Origin: Paraclostridium hominis
Lineage (GTDB): Bacteria; Bacillota; Clostridia; Peptostreptococcales; Peptostreptococcaceae
Assembly: GCF_014306135.1 (NCBI RefSeq)
Contig: NZ_JACRWD010000001.1
Location: forward strand, 682,001 to 746,000
Reading direction: 5' to 3'
DNA length: 64,000 nt
Shown: one piece after another, positions 53,404-61,355 of the stretch
Position numbering within the stretch: the first letter of the stretch is position 1
How the letters are laid out: the number at the start of each line of letters is the position of its first letter
Position numbers and translations under genes: made by a program
Notes under the pieces: generated by a model
Told to the model about the DNA's origin: nothing
Databases searched by the model: none
Seen by the model: the letters and a program-made list of their open reading frames with translations, nothing else

Positions 53404-53889
53404 ATGAAAGTTACATTTCAAGGAGCACCATTAACATTAGAAGGAACACAAGTTAAAGTAGGAGATTTAGCACCAGATTTTACTGTAGTAGGAAATGATT
53501 TAAACCCTATAAAATTTAGTGATATAAAAGGGAAAAAAATATTAGTTGCAGTTCCATCAATAGATACACCAGTATGTGATATGGAAGTTAGAAAATTTAA
53601 TCAAGAAGCATCTAAATTAAATGATGTTAAGGTTTACACTATATCAATGGATTTACCATTTGCGCAAGCTAGATGGTGTGGAAATGCAGGTATAGAAAAT
53701 GTAGTAACTGCATCGGATTATAAAGATAGAGAATTTTCTAAAGCTTATGGGTTATATATAAAAGAATTAGGTCTTGTTTCAAGAGCTGTTATAGTTGTAG
53801 ATGAGAATAATAAGGTTATATATGTAGAATACTTAGACGAAATAACTAATGAGCCTAATTATGAAAAAGCATTAGAAGCTGTAAAATAA
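53404..53889 (+). CDS. tpx: Thiol peroxidase
   Basis: The 161-residue atypical two-cysteine peroxiredoxin reduces hydroperoxides using thioredoxin. The peroxidatic C58 lies in SIDTPVCDMEV and the resolving C92 in ARWCGNAG. The sequence KVGDLAPDF is typical. AGGAGGAT precedes the ATG. Monocistronic. Confidence 0.96.
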   Translation: MKVTFQGAPLTLEGTQVKVGDLAPDFTVVGNDLNPIKFSDIKGKKILVAVPSIDTPVCDMEVRKFNQEASKLNDVKVYTISMDLPFAQARWCGNAGIENVVTASDYKDREFSKAYGLYIKELGLVSRAVIVVDENNKVIYVEYLDEITNEPNYEKALEAVK

Positions 53890-53895
53890 TTAAAT

Positions 53896-53945
53896 AAAAA
53901 AAGGATGTGCTGATATCTAGATATTAAGCACATCCTTTTTTTATT
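53896..53945 (+). terminator. Rho-independent terminator
   Basis: A 16-bp stem (53896-53911 with 53927-53942) with a 15-nt loop that itself contains an ATATCTAGATAT palindrome, and a T7 tail. Confidence 0.9.
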
Positions 53946-54145
53946 CTTTTATTTATTAAGTACTTTATTTTATAAATATCAATAAAAAGTCTAAAGTTGA
54001 TAATTATAGTATGCTGTGCAAATGAAAAAATGTTTAAAATTTATAAAAAAATAGCATAAGTTTAAATATTAAGAAGGAAAAATAGTATAGTTTATCAAAG
54101 TATATATAATCTTAGTTTTAATGATATAAAATAGGAGGGGTCTCT

Positions 54146-55024
54146 TTGGTTGAAGAATTTGATATAAATGGAGCTATAATAAGATTTCCTGAGGAAAATG
54201 TAAGGTACAATAATATTAGAAAGGAATTTTTAACTCAAGCAGACATATATAAAAATCAATTTAAAAAAGAATTTTCAAAAAACTACATATCAAAAGATAT
54301 AAATGAAATAGGACTTAATTTAGGAAAGGAATATATAAGAAATTGTATAAAAAAAGGTGTTGAGATAGTAGTAAATTACGGGATTATAACAATTGATGTA
54401 CATCTTTTCACACAAAATTATTGCCTAAAATATTTAAATTACTCTGAGGTATTTAAAAATCTATCAAAAGACTATTCATATCAAAATAAAAATAAAAAAA
54501 TTAGTTTAGCTCAAAAATCTATTGAAAATAAAAAGAGAATAATAGAATTAGCAGATTGTATTTATAAAAATTGCTTTAATATTCACTATGCAGTAGTAGA
54601 TGCTCTTTTAGATAATGGAGTAGATATCGTTTCAAGTTATATAAAAGAAGAAAATGTAGTTAAAGCAAATGCACTTTTTAATAATTATAAAGATGGATTT
54701 ATAGATAAAACTAATGAGTGCTATGTTATAAACCAAATAATAACTTTAAACCCATATAGACAGGATATATATGAATTTTTTATAAAAGAAGATGGAGATT
54801 TTAATAAAGAAATAGATAGATTAGCGAATTTCTTAGGATATGATCTTAAAAGATATAAAGAATCTTTAATGGATAAGTATGTAAATGATATAGGACAAAA
54901 TTTAAGTTATGAAGTTGATTTAGAAAAGGAAAAAATAGAAAAGTATGCAAAATATATTGGCTGTGATAAAAAAGATGTATATGCTACTAGAATTGAAGCC
55001 TTATATATGTATAAAGATGCATAG
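54146..55024 (+). CDS. Hypothetical soluble protein (292 residues)
   Basis: TTG start behind AGGAGGGG. The helical, lysine-rich product has no membrane segment. It contains LNPYRQDIYEFFIKEDGDF (near 210-228), the sort of helical motif found in uncharacterised Firmicutes proteins, and a hydrophobic stretch VEIVVNYGIITIDVHLF (near 75-91). I recognise no family. Own terminator. Confidence 0.7.
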   Translation: MVEEFDINGAIIRFPEENVRYNNIRKEFLTQADIYKNQFKKEFSKNYISKDINEIGLNLGKEYIRNCIKKGVEIVVNYGIITIDVHLFTQNYCLKYLNYSEVFKNLSKDYSYQNKNKKISLAQKSIENKKRIIELADCIYKNCFNIHYAVVDALLDNGVDIVSSYIKEENVVKANALFNNYKDGFIDKTNECYVINQIITLNPYRQDIYEFFIKEDGDFNKEIDRLANFLGYDLKRYKESLMDKYVNDIGQNLSYEVDLEKEKIEKYAKYIGCDKKDVYATRIEALYMYKDA

Positions 55025-55030
55025 TTTATT

Positions 55031-55060
55031 AAGACCTATAATAGGTCTTTTTTTATTTAA
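55031..55060 (+). terminator. Rho-independent terminator
   Basis: An 8-bp stem AAGACCTA/TAGGTCTT with a 3-nt loop and T7. Confidence 0.88.
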
Positions 55061-55132
55061 AAATTTGTAACAAATTATATAAATTAATAATATATTAATT
55101 TAATAATTATATTTATATAAAGGGGGAATTTT

Positions 55133-56107
55133 GTGGATCAAGTAAAAGATAGCAGGGCTATATGTAATAATAAAGGATTTGTAAATGGGTATGCTGTAGG
55201 ATGGAACAACATACCATTTAAAGATTGTACAATAAATACAAGTTTTTTTAAAAAGAAATCTTGGAATCACTATATGTGGATGAATAATGAATTTATATTT
55301 AACTTTGCTATAGTTGATGTAGGTTATGCAGCTATAATATATTCAGATTTTTATGAAATAAATGGGAAAAAAAGAGTAAATATAATTTGTAGATATCTAT
55401 TTAATAAATCTATTATGATAGATGATAGAATTAATTCATATGCATATTATAAAGGTAAACATAAATTTATAAATGTTTTAAGAAACTCCAATAATTTAAG
55501 TATAGATTTTAAATGGGATAATATAGATATTACAGCTAGTATATATTTAGATTATGAATCACTAAATGTACTTATTCCATGGGATTATAATTATTTTCAT
55601 TATACATCAAAACATATGAATCTAAAGACTCATGGAATATTGAGAATAGGTAGTAATATGTATGACTTAAATAAATCTACTTGCTTTATAGATTATGGAA
55701 GAGGAATTTGGAAGCGAACGTGCGAATGGGACTGGCTAATTAGTGGATTTGTAGATGATAATAATGACTATATATCTGTAAATTTAGGAGCTAAGTATAC
55801 AGATGGAACAGGATTAAATGAAAATTCTATAAAAATAAATGATAGAATTTATAAATTAAAGAGTGATGTTAAATTTTATTATAATAAAGAAAATCAAGTT
55901 ATAAATATAAAATCTTTAAAAAGTGATGAAGTTAATTTAGAATTTAAACCCATATTAAATCATACAAAAGTTAACAATATTATAATTTTTAAATCTAAAT
56001 TAAAACAAATTATAGGGTATATTAATGGACACATAAAGCATAAAAATAAAAAAGTAGATTTTAAAAATACAATAGGGTGGTGTGAAAATCATTTTGCAAA
56101 GTGGTGA
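55133..56107 (+). CDS. DUF2804 family protein
   Basis: GTG start behind AGGGGG. The 324-residue protein has DUF2804 features: KKSWNHYMWMNNEFIFNFAIVDVGYA, then DYGRGIWKRTCEWDWL and VNLGAKYTDGTGLNENS in the C-terminal half. The family is beta-rich and of unknown function; relatives occur in bacteria, fungi and actinobacteria and resemble hydroxyneurosporene-synthase-like folds. No signal peptide. Confidence 0.85.
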   Translation: MDQVKDSRAICNNKGFVNGYAVGWNNIPFKDCTINTSFFKKKSWNHYMWMNNEFIFNFAIVDVGYAAIIYSDFYEINGKKRVNIICRYLFNKSIMIDDRINSYAYYKGKHKFINVLRNSNNLSIDFKWDNIDITASIYLDYESLNVLIPWDYNYFHYTSKHMNLKTHGILRIGSNMYDLNKSTCFIDYGRGIWKRTCEWDWLISGFVDDNNDYISVNLGAKYTDGTGLNENSIKINDRIYKLKSDVKFYYNKENQVINIKSLKSDEVNLEFKPILNHTKVNNIIIFKSKLKQIIGYINGHIKHKNKKVDFKNTIGWCENHFAKW

Positions 56108-56130
56108 AGATATAAAAGAATTAATTTATA

Positions 56131-56171
56131 TAGCCGTCAAATAATATTTGAATATATTATTTAGACGGCTA
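56131..56171. terminator. Palindrome between convergent genes, possible terminator
   Basis: Arms TAGCCGTC/GACGGCTA continue with AAATAATAT/ATATTATTT after a one-base bulge. There is no strong T tract on either side. It resembles the palindrome at 52320-52355 in its CCGT/AGACGG core. Confidence 0.55.
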
Positions 56172-56174
56172 AGC

Positions 56175-57239
56175 TTATCTCATCCAAGAAGGATTACCTG
56201 GTATAAATGGGCGTTTGCCAAATTTTTTATTATATTCTTTAAGAACTTCAGTTATTAAAGGTAGATTATTTTTAAAAGTGTCTACATTCTTTATAGAATC
56301 TAATTGTTGAGAAAAGGGACAAACTGCTATACATATTCCACAATCTGTACCTAAATATCTCCATTTTATATAACAAGATTCTGAATCTATAGTCCAATTA
56401 TAGTTTCCATTAGATTTTTTTTCTATATCTTTAGATAAAGACATAGAAGGGCAATTATAAGCACATTTTTTACATACACTACAAAAATCATCTAAACCAA
56501 AGTCTATAGGATTGTCCTCTTTAAGGTCTAAAGTAGTAGTTACAACGCCTAATCTAATACACGATCCATAATCTTTAGTAGTAAGTATTGTATTTCTTCC
56601 AATACTCCCAAGTCCTGCATCTTTAGCAATTAAAACAGGCATTAAAAGATAATTAGAATCCATATGATTTCTAGCGTCATATCCTAAACTCCTTATGTAG
56701 TAGCTAAGTATCATACCTATAATAGAAGCATCTACATAAGCTTTACTAGTTTCAATAACTTCAGAAAGCATAGGCCCTCTATTTATCATGTCTTTATTCA
56801 TAGGAACTGCAAATGCTATAGCATATTTATGATTTGGATTGATTTCTTCTCCATAATTTTCCTCATGTCTACCTCTATTAGTATAAAAATGATAATCCTT
56901 AAGTTTTGTAATACCTACTAAATTGGCACCATAATGATGAGCAAAACCTTTTATCCTTTTAGTTATTATATTTTTATCAACATTTATTTTAGTTTTATTA
57001 ATTTCTCCTTCACAAAGATGTTTAATATCAGATAAAAATTCAAATGCCGAAGATGCCATAGGTGAATTAATTTCATTATATGTCATAGAGCCTTCACTAC
57101 AAAGGTTTGGTCTAGATCTTATACTATCGTCGATTAGCTTTTTATCTGGATTTTTATTATAGTAATCTTCATATGATGATGTGCCTTTTTTATAATTAAC
57201 TCTTGAAAATATAATATCCCTTTCATCTATCCTTTTCAT
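56175..57239 (-). CDS. Reductive-dehalogenase-like iron-sulfur protein, cytoplasmic
   Basis: I start at 57239 behind AAAGGGGG; the frame continues to 57350 through an upstream hairpin. The 354-residue product follows the RdhA pattern: DERDIIFSRVNYKKGT, NSPMASSAFEFLSDIKHL, RIKGFAHHYGANLVGITKLKDYHFY, HKYAIAFAVPM, DAGLGSIGRN and LGVVTTTLDL, ending with two ferredoxin clusters (C253, C256, C259, C263 and C289, C300, C303, C307). RdhA proteins bind a corrinoid and remove halogens from organic compounds. There is no Tat signal and no RdhB anchor gene, so it is not a standard respiratory dehalogenase; epoxyqueuosine reductase is a more distant relative. Confidence 0.85.
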   Translation of the reverse strand: MKRIDERDIIFSRVNYKKGTSSYEDYYNKNPDKKLIDDSIRSRPNLCSEGSMTYNEINSPMASSAFEFLSDIKHLCEGEINKTKINVDKNIITKRIKGFAHHYGANLVGITKLKDYHFYTNRGRHEENYGEEINPNHKYAIAFAVPMNKDMINRGPMLSEVIETSKAYVDASIIGMILSYYIRSLGYDARNHMDSNYLLMPVLIAKDAGLGSIGRNTILTTKDYGSCIRLGVVTTTLDLKEDNPIDFGLDDFCSVCKKCAYNCPSMSLSKDIEKKSNGNYNWTIDSESCYIKWRYLGTDCGICIAVCPFSQQLDSIKNVDTFKNNLPLITEVLKEYNKKFGKRPFIPGNPSWMR

Positions 57240-57290
57240 AATAATTTCCCCCTTTTTTAATATTATAATAAATTTATACTTAAAATAAAT

Positions 57291-57342
57291 TAAAAAAGGA
57301 AAAAGTTTATCTAAAATAGATAATCTTTTTCCTTTAAAGGTA
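57291..57342 (-). terminator. Terminator in the region between the binding-protein and dehalogenase-like genes
   Basis: Read on the minus strand, a stem of about 17 bp (57335-57318 with 57312-57296, one bulge) is followed by a T6 run. It either ends the binding-protein transcript or forms the switchable part of a leader for the dehalogenase-like gene. Confidence 0.8.
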
Positions 57343-57396
57343 TCCGCCATATAATAAATCGGAGTAGTAATTATTATAGTAAGGTCGAATCCAATA
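57343..57396 (-). ncRNA. Candidate structured RNA upstream of the terminator
   Basis: On the minus strand an outer stem can form between GGATTCGACC and GGCGGATACC (with one-base bulges), enclosing an 8-bp stem TATAATAA/TTATTATA with a 13-nt loop containing CTCCG, which could instead pair with CGGA. The terminator follows directly. The layout is that of a riboswitch or attenuator, but it matches no class I know. See findings. Confidence 0.35.
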
Positions 57397-57421
57397 TATA
57401 CTATATTATTAGTATATACTA
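57395..57421. repeat. Inverted repeats of the TAGTATATACTA type
   Basis: TATATACTA (57395-57403) and TAGTATATA (57410-57418) are perfect inverted copies; the right copy extends to the 12-bp palindrome TAGTATATACTA (57410-57421). Possible operator or promoter element for minus strand transcription. Confidence 0.5.
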
Positions 57422-57463
57422 AATTATATTAATTAAATACTAAATATGTTACTAAAAATTAAT

Positions 57464-58501
57464 TTATTTTAAAGATTTTATACTTTCATTAGCAAAATCA
57501 GTATTTACTATCTTATTATAAGGAGCTCTTTTATCAAGTTCCTTAGCTTCTTCCATAACATCCATTAAAAGATTTAAACTACTTTCTTCAAGCAATGGAG
57601 TATGAGACCAAGCATCTATAGATTTATATCTTTCAATTACTGCTACTAAATCATCTTCATTAAAGTCTGTAAAAAATGGCTTTATAGCATTAGCTATATC
57701 TTGAGAAGAATTATTTTGAATCCAAAGTTGACCTTTATATACTGCATTTGTAAATCTTTGTATTAAATCTTTGTTATCTTTTATATAATCTACTGGTGCA
57801 GAATAAGCAGTATAAGGTATAAGCCCAGATTCTTCACCTATAGAAGCTACAACACTTCCTTTACCTTGTTTTTCAAGTTCTAGTGCTGTAGGTTCAAACA
57901 ATGCAACATAGTCTCCTTCACCTCCAGCGAAAGCGCCACTTAAAACATTAAATTGTACATCAGTTCTTACGTTTACTTCTCCGTTTTTAGCGTTAGTACC
58001 TAAAACTAAACCATTTTTCTTTAGAACATATTCCAATGTCATTTCAGGAACTCCACCTTTTCTACCGCCTAAGATTTCTTTACCTTTTAAATCTTCAAAA
58101 GAGAATTTATCACTACCTTCACGAGCAACTAAAAAACTTCCATCTTTTTGAGTTAATTGAGCAAAATTTACAGCATAATTAGAATTACCTTTATTGTATA
58201 CATAAATAGAAGCTTCAGGGCCCATAAGGCCTATATCAGCTTCACCAGAAAGTAGAGCTGCCATAGTTTTATCAGCTCCTTGAGTATTTATAAGGTCTAT
58301 TTCTATTCCTTCATCTTCAAAAAAACCTTGAGTTATAGCTGCATATTGTGGAGCATAAAATATTGAATGGGTTACTTCTGCAACTGTTAGTTTAGTCAAT
58401 TCTTTAGACTTATTATTTGATGTAGTACTGCTAGTACATCCAACCATAGCTAAAGAGAGGCCAGTAACTAAGGATATAAAAGCTGTTAATTTTTTAAACA
58501 T
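57464..58501 (-). CDS. NMT1/SsuA-type ABC transporter substrate-binding lipoprotein
   Basis: I start at 58501 behind AAGGGGTGG. The 345-residue protein has a lipoprotein signal with C22 as the acylated cysteine (LAMVGC) and an NMT1/THI5-like periplasmic-binding fold: HSIFYAPQYAAITQGFFEDEGI, AALLSGEADIGLMGPE, and GRKGGVPEMTLEYVLKKNG. Relatives bind nitrate, taurine and other sulfonates, thiamine precursors or aromatic compounds; the ligand cannot be read from the sequence. The matching ATPase and permease lie 1.1 kb away on the same strand, beyond an oppositely oriented nitroreductase gene. Confidence 0.92.
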   Translation of the reverse strand: MFKKLTAFISLVTGLSLAMVGCTSSTTSNNKSKELTKLTVAEVTHSIFYAPQYAAITQGFFEDEGIEIDLINTQGADKTMAALLSGEADIGLMGPEASIYVYNKGNSNYAVNFAQLTQKDGSFLVAREGSDKFSFEDLKGKEILGGRKGGVPEMTLEYVLKKNGLVLGTNAKNGEVNVRTDVQFNVLSGAFAGGEGDYVALFEPTALELEKQGKGSVVASIGEESGLIPYTAYSAPVDYIKDNKDLIQRFTNAVYKGQLWIQNNSSQDIANAIKPFFTDFNEDDLVAVIERYKSIDAWSHTPLLEESSLNLLMDVMEEAKELDKRAPYNKIVNTDFANESIKSLK

Positions 58502-58696
58502 TAAAACCACCCCTTAAAATTTAAAGATACTACATAATATTAAAATTTTAGTTAATTGGTGATATAAGTATTACAATTTAAATATTAACTAGAATTTAAG
58601 AAATAAGATAAATGTTATGAAAATGTTTACTTACATTTTTTATGGGTATAAAACTTATAAGATAAAGGTAAGTATATTTTATTAAGGGGTGATATT

Positions 58697-59509
58697 ATGA
58701 ATTATAAATATCTTATATCAAATAAAAGATCTGTAAGGGAATTTAAAAACCAAGAAATAAAAGAATCTGATTTTAAAATAATGAAAGAATATATACACAA
58801 TTCTAAGAAGCTTTTACCAGAAATAAAGATTGATATTAAAGTATTTAGTAAAGATAAAGTATATCAAAAACTTAAAAAAATAGCAGGATATAATGGACAT
58901 ATGATAGAAGCGCCAAATTATATTATTATTTTATCAGAAGTAAATAGAGGTTATATAGAAAACTCAGGATACATAGGTGAAAATTTAATATTAAAAGCTA
59001 GAGATTTAGGAATAGACTCATGTTGGGTTACATTTGAAGACAGTAATTGTATAAAAGAAAAACTTGAAATTGTATCGGATAAAGATGTTACAGCAATTAT
59101 AGCTTTAGGTTATGGAGAAGCTGTAAAATCTAAATCATCTAATACAGATTCATATAGATTAGGTGTAGATAAAATAGTATATCTTGATGAATGGGGAAAA
59201 GATGCAAGTATAGAAATATTAGAGGAAAGAGGATTGTTAGATGCATTTAGTTTTGCTAGAATGGCACCTTCTACATTAAATAGACAACCATGGAGATTTA
59301 TAATTGATGGAGGGATGGTAATTCTTGCAGTTAGAAAAGATGAGTTTGCAAATGAATATGAAGGCAAAATTGATGTTGGTATAGTTATGTTATATTTTGG
59401 AGTAATAATTGACACTACTATGTTTGACTTAAAATGGACTCTTGGAAATGTAAATAAAGATTATAAAATACCAAATGACTATGAGATAGTAGGGTATTGT
59501 AATATATAA
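58697..59509 (+). CDS. Nitroreductase-family flavoprotein
   Basis: The 270-residue protein fits the putative TM1586-type nitroreductase family: an N-terminal NKRSVREFKNQEI flavin-binding start, AGYNGHMIEAPNYIIILSE, YIGENLILKARDLGIDSCWV and, in the C-terminal half, FARMAPSTLNRQPWRF, which repeats the first half. Such two-lobed members bind FMN in one chain. It is divergent from the binding-protein gene and convergent with the ABC permease gene. AAGGGGTGAT precedes the ATG. Confidence 0.9.
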   Translation: MNYKYLISNKRSVREFKNQEIKESDFKIMKEYIHNSKKLLPEIKIDIKVFSKDKVYQKLKKIAGYNGHMIEAPNYIIILSEVNRGYIENSGYIGENLILKARDLGIDSCWVTFEDSNCIKEKLEIVSDKDVTAIIALGYGEAVKSKSSNTDSYRLGVDKIVYLDEWGKDASIEILEERGLLDAFSFARMAPSTLNRQPWRFIIDGGMVILAVRKDEFANEYEGKIDVGIVMLYFGVIIDTTMFDLKWTLGNVNKDYKIPNDYEIVGYCNI

Positions 59510-59540
59510 TAAACTTTTTTGTAGATTATAAAATTAAAAA

Positions 59541-59618
59541 TAATATAACTGAGCTCAAATTTATTAATAATATTTAGTGTCAAACTAAAGAAAATAAATA
59601 AAGAACTCAGTTATATTA
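59541..59618. repeat. 13-bp inverted repeat with a 52-nt spacer
   Basis: TAATATAACTGAG (59541-59553) and CTCAGTTATATTA (59606-59618) are exact inverted copies lying between the convergent nitroreductase and permease genes. They may form a long stem-loop that separates the two transcripts. Confidence 0.7.
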
Positions 59619-59647
59619 TGAATATTAAAGCAAATAGATATTAAATA

Positions 59648-60451
59648 TTATCTTCTGATTCTATAAATTTTTTCGATTATATTTAATATTTGATACATAA
59701 CTAGAGCACATAAAGCTAAAACTATTACTCCCATCATCACTAAATCTAATTTAAATACTTGACCACCATAAACTATCAAGTATCCAAGTCCATATCTAGA
59801 TACTAAAAACTCTCCTACTATAACTCCAACCCAAGCCATACCTATGTTTATTTTAGTAAGATTTATTAAATTACCTATATTTGAAGGAAATATTAATTTA
59901 GTTAGTATTTGAAATTTTGTAGCGCCGAAGCTTCTAAGCATTTTAACTTTTTCCTCATCTACGCTTATAAAGTAGTTATATGCAGATAATATAGTTACAA
60001 CCACAGATATAGTAATAGCTATAACTATAATGCCATTTACTCCAGCTCCAGCCCATACTATTAAGATAGGAGCTAATGCAGTTTTAGGAAGTGCATTTAA
60101 TACTACTAAAAATGGGTCTAATACTTTAGAAAGTCTTTCTGACCACCAAAGTAAAATGGCTACTAGTATTCCAAGTACTGTACCTATTATTAAACCTACT
60201 ATAGTTTCATAACTAGATATTAGTACGTGTTTAAATAGTTCTCCATTTTGAATATATTTAATAAATAAGTTATATATATCGCTTGGCTTACTAAATAAAA
60301 ATACATCTATTATATTTAATCTAGCAAGAATTTCCCATATAGCTATAAACCCTGCTAGTAACAGTAATTGAGATAAGAAAATTAGTTGTTTTTCTTTTTT
60401 TATGGAATTTAAATATTCGCTGTGGCTTTTGGAGATGTTATTTTGTTTCAC
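59648..60451 (-). CDS. ABC transporter permease (NitT/TauT type)
   Basis: I start at the GTG at 60451, which has GGAGATT 8 nt upstream. The 267-residue protein has six membrane helices and the EAA loop (SFGATKFQILTKLIFPSNIGNLI), typical of SsuC/TauC/ThiX permeases. It overlaps the ATPase gene by 14 nt and is translated with it. Confidence 0.93.
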   Translation of the reverse strand: MKQNNISKSHSEYLNSIKKEKQLIFLSQLLLLAGFIAIWEILARLNIIDVFLFSKPSDIYNLFIKYIQNGELFKHVLISSYETIVGLIIGTVLGILVAILLWWSERLSKVLDPFLVVLNALPKTALAPILIVWAGAGVNGIIVIAITISVVVTILSAYNYFISVDEEKVKMLRSFGATKFQILTKLIFPSNIGNLINLTKINIGMAWVGVIVGEFLVSRYGLGYLIVYGGQVFKLDLVMMGVIVLALCALVMYQILNIIEKIYRIRR

Positions 60452-61190
60452 TTGAATCAATCTCCTTCCATAAGATGTTAAAGTAGTCCTTAAAATTCTC
60501 AGCACTACGAGAAACTATAGGAGTTCTTTTTTCTGTTATTTTTAAATTTATGTCATATATATTTTTAACAGTTGCAGGGCGTTTTGAAAGTACGGCAATT
60601 TTATCTGACATTGAAATAGCTTCTGATATATCATGTGTAACTAAAATAGTTGATTTATTTTCATTTTTAATTATTTTATATATATCATCACTAACTAAAA
60701 TTCTTGTCTGATAATCAAGTGCAGAGAAAGGTTCATCAAGAAGTAATATGTCTGGATTTACAGCCAAAGTACGAATTAATGCAACACGTTGTCTCATTCC
60801 TCCAGAAAGCTCCTTTGGATACATATTTCTAAAATCCCATAGACCATAAGTTTTTAATAAATTTTCAATTTTAGATATAGCTTGAGGTGTTTTTTGATGT
60901 TGAATTTCAAGGCCTATAGTTATATTATCCATAATATTTCTCCATTCTAGTAAATGGTCCCTTTGAAACATATATCCAATGTTTCCTTTTATATTTACTT
61001 CACCTGAAGTAGGTTCTAATAGTTTTGTAAGTATGTTTAAAATAGTAGACTTACCACTTCCAGATGGTCCAAGTATTGTCAATATTTCACCCTCATTTAA
61101 AGAAAAATTAATGTTTTTTAAGACTTCTACCTCACCCTCTTTATTGTAGAAATTTTTGGTAAGATTTTTTACATCTACTATTGGTTGCAT
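60438..61190 (-). CDS. ABC transporter ATP-binding protein (NitT/TauT type)
   Basis: The 250-residue ATPase has GPSGSGKST, the MFQRDHLLEWRNIMDNI Q-loop region typical of SsuB/TauB-like proteins, LSGGMRQRVALIR, LLLDEPFSALD and the switch histidine in VTHDISEA. AGGGGGTGG precedes the ATG. First gene of a two-gene operon with the permease; works with the lipoprotein at 57464-58501. Confidence 0.95.
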   Translation of the reverse strand: MQPIVDVKNLTKNFYNKEGEVEVLKNINFSLNEGEILTILGPSGSGKSTILNILTKLLEPTSGEVNIKGNIGYMFQRDHLLEWRNIMDNITIGLEIQHQKTPQAISKIENLLKTYGLWDFRNMYPKELSGGMRQRVALIRTLAVNPDILLLDEPFSALDYQTRILVSDDIYKIIKNENKSTILVTHDISEAISMSDKIAVLSKRPATVKNIYDINLKITEKRTPIVSRSAENFKDYFNILWKEIDSSETK

Positions 61191-61355
61191 GATGCCACCC
61201 CCTATGATTTAACTAGCATATTTTATAATATTAAAATTTGCGAGAATTTGTACCACTAAGTTTTTTATATTTTTTATTAATATCAACATGTTTTTTACTA
61301 GAGAAATATTGTATGGTATAATGAAAAAATATATGTAAATGAGAGGAAGATATAA

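Noticed and set aside
57240..57463. Cobalamin riboswitch before the dehalogenase-like gene
   Set aside because: The leader is too short and shows no B12-box-type core, so I kept only an unspecified structured-RNA suggestion.
61191..61355. TPP riboswitch before the NMT1-type ABC transporter genes
   Set aside because: No CTGAGA or ACCTGA-type conserved segments are seen upstream of the ATPase gene or of the binding-protein gene.
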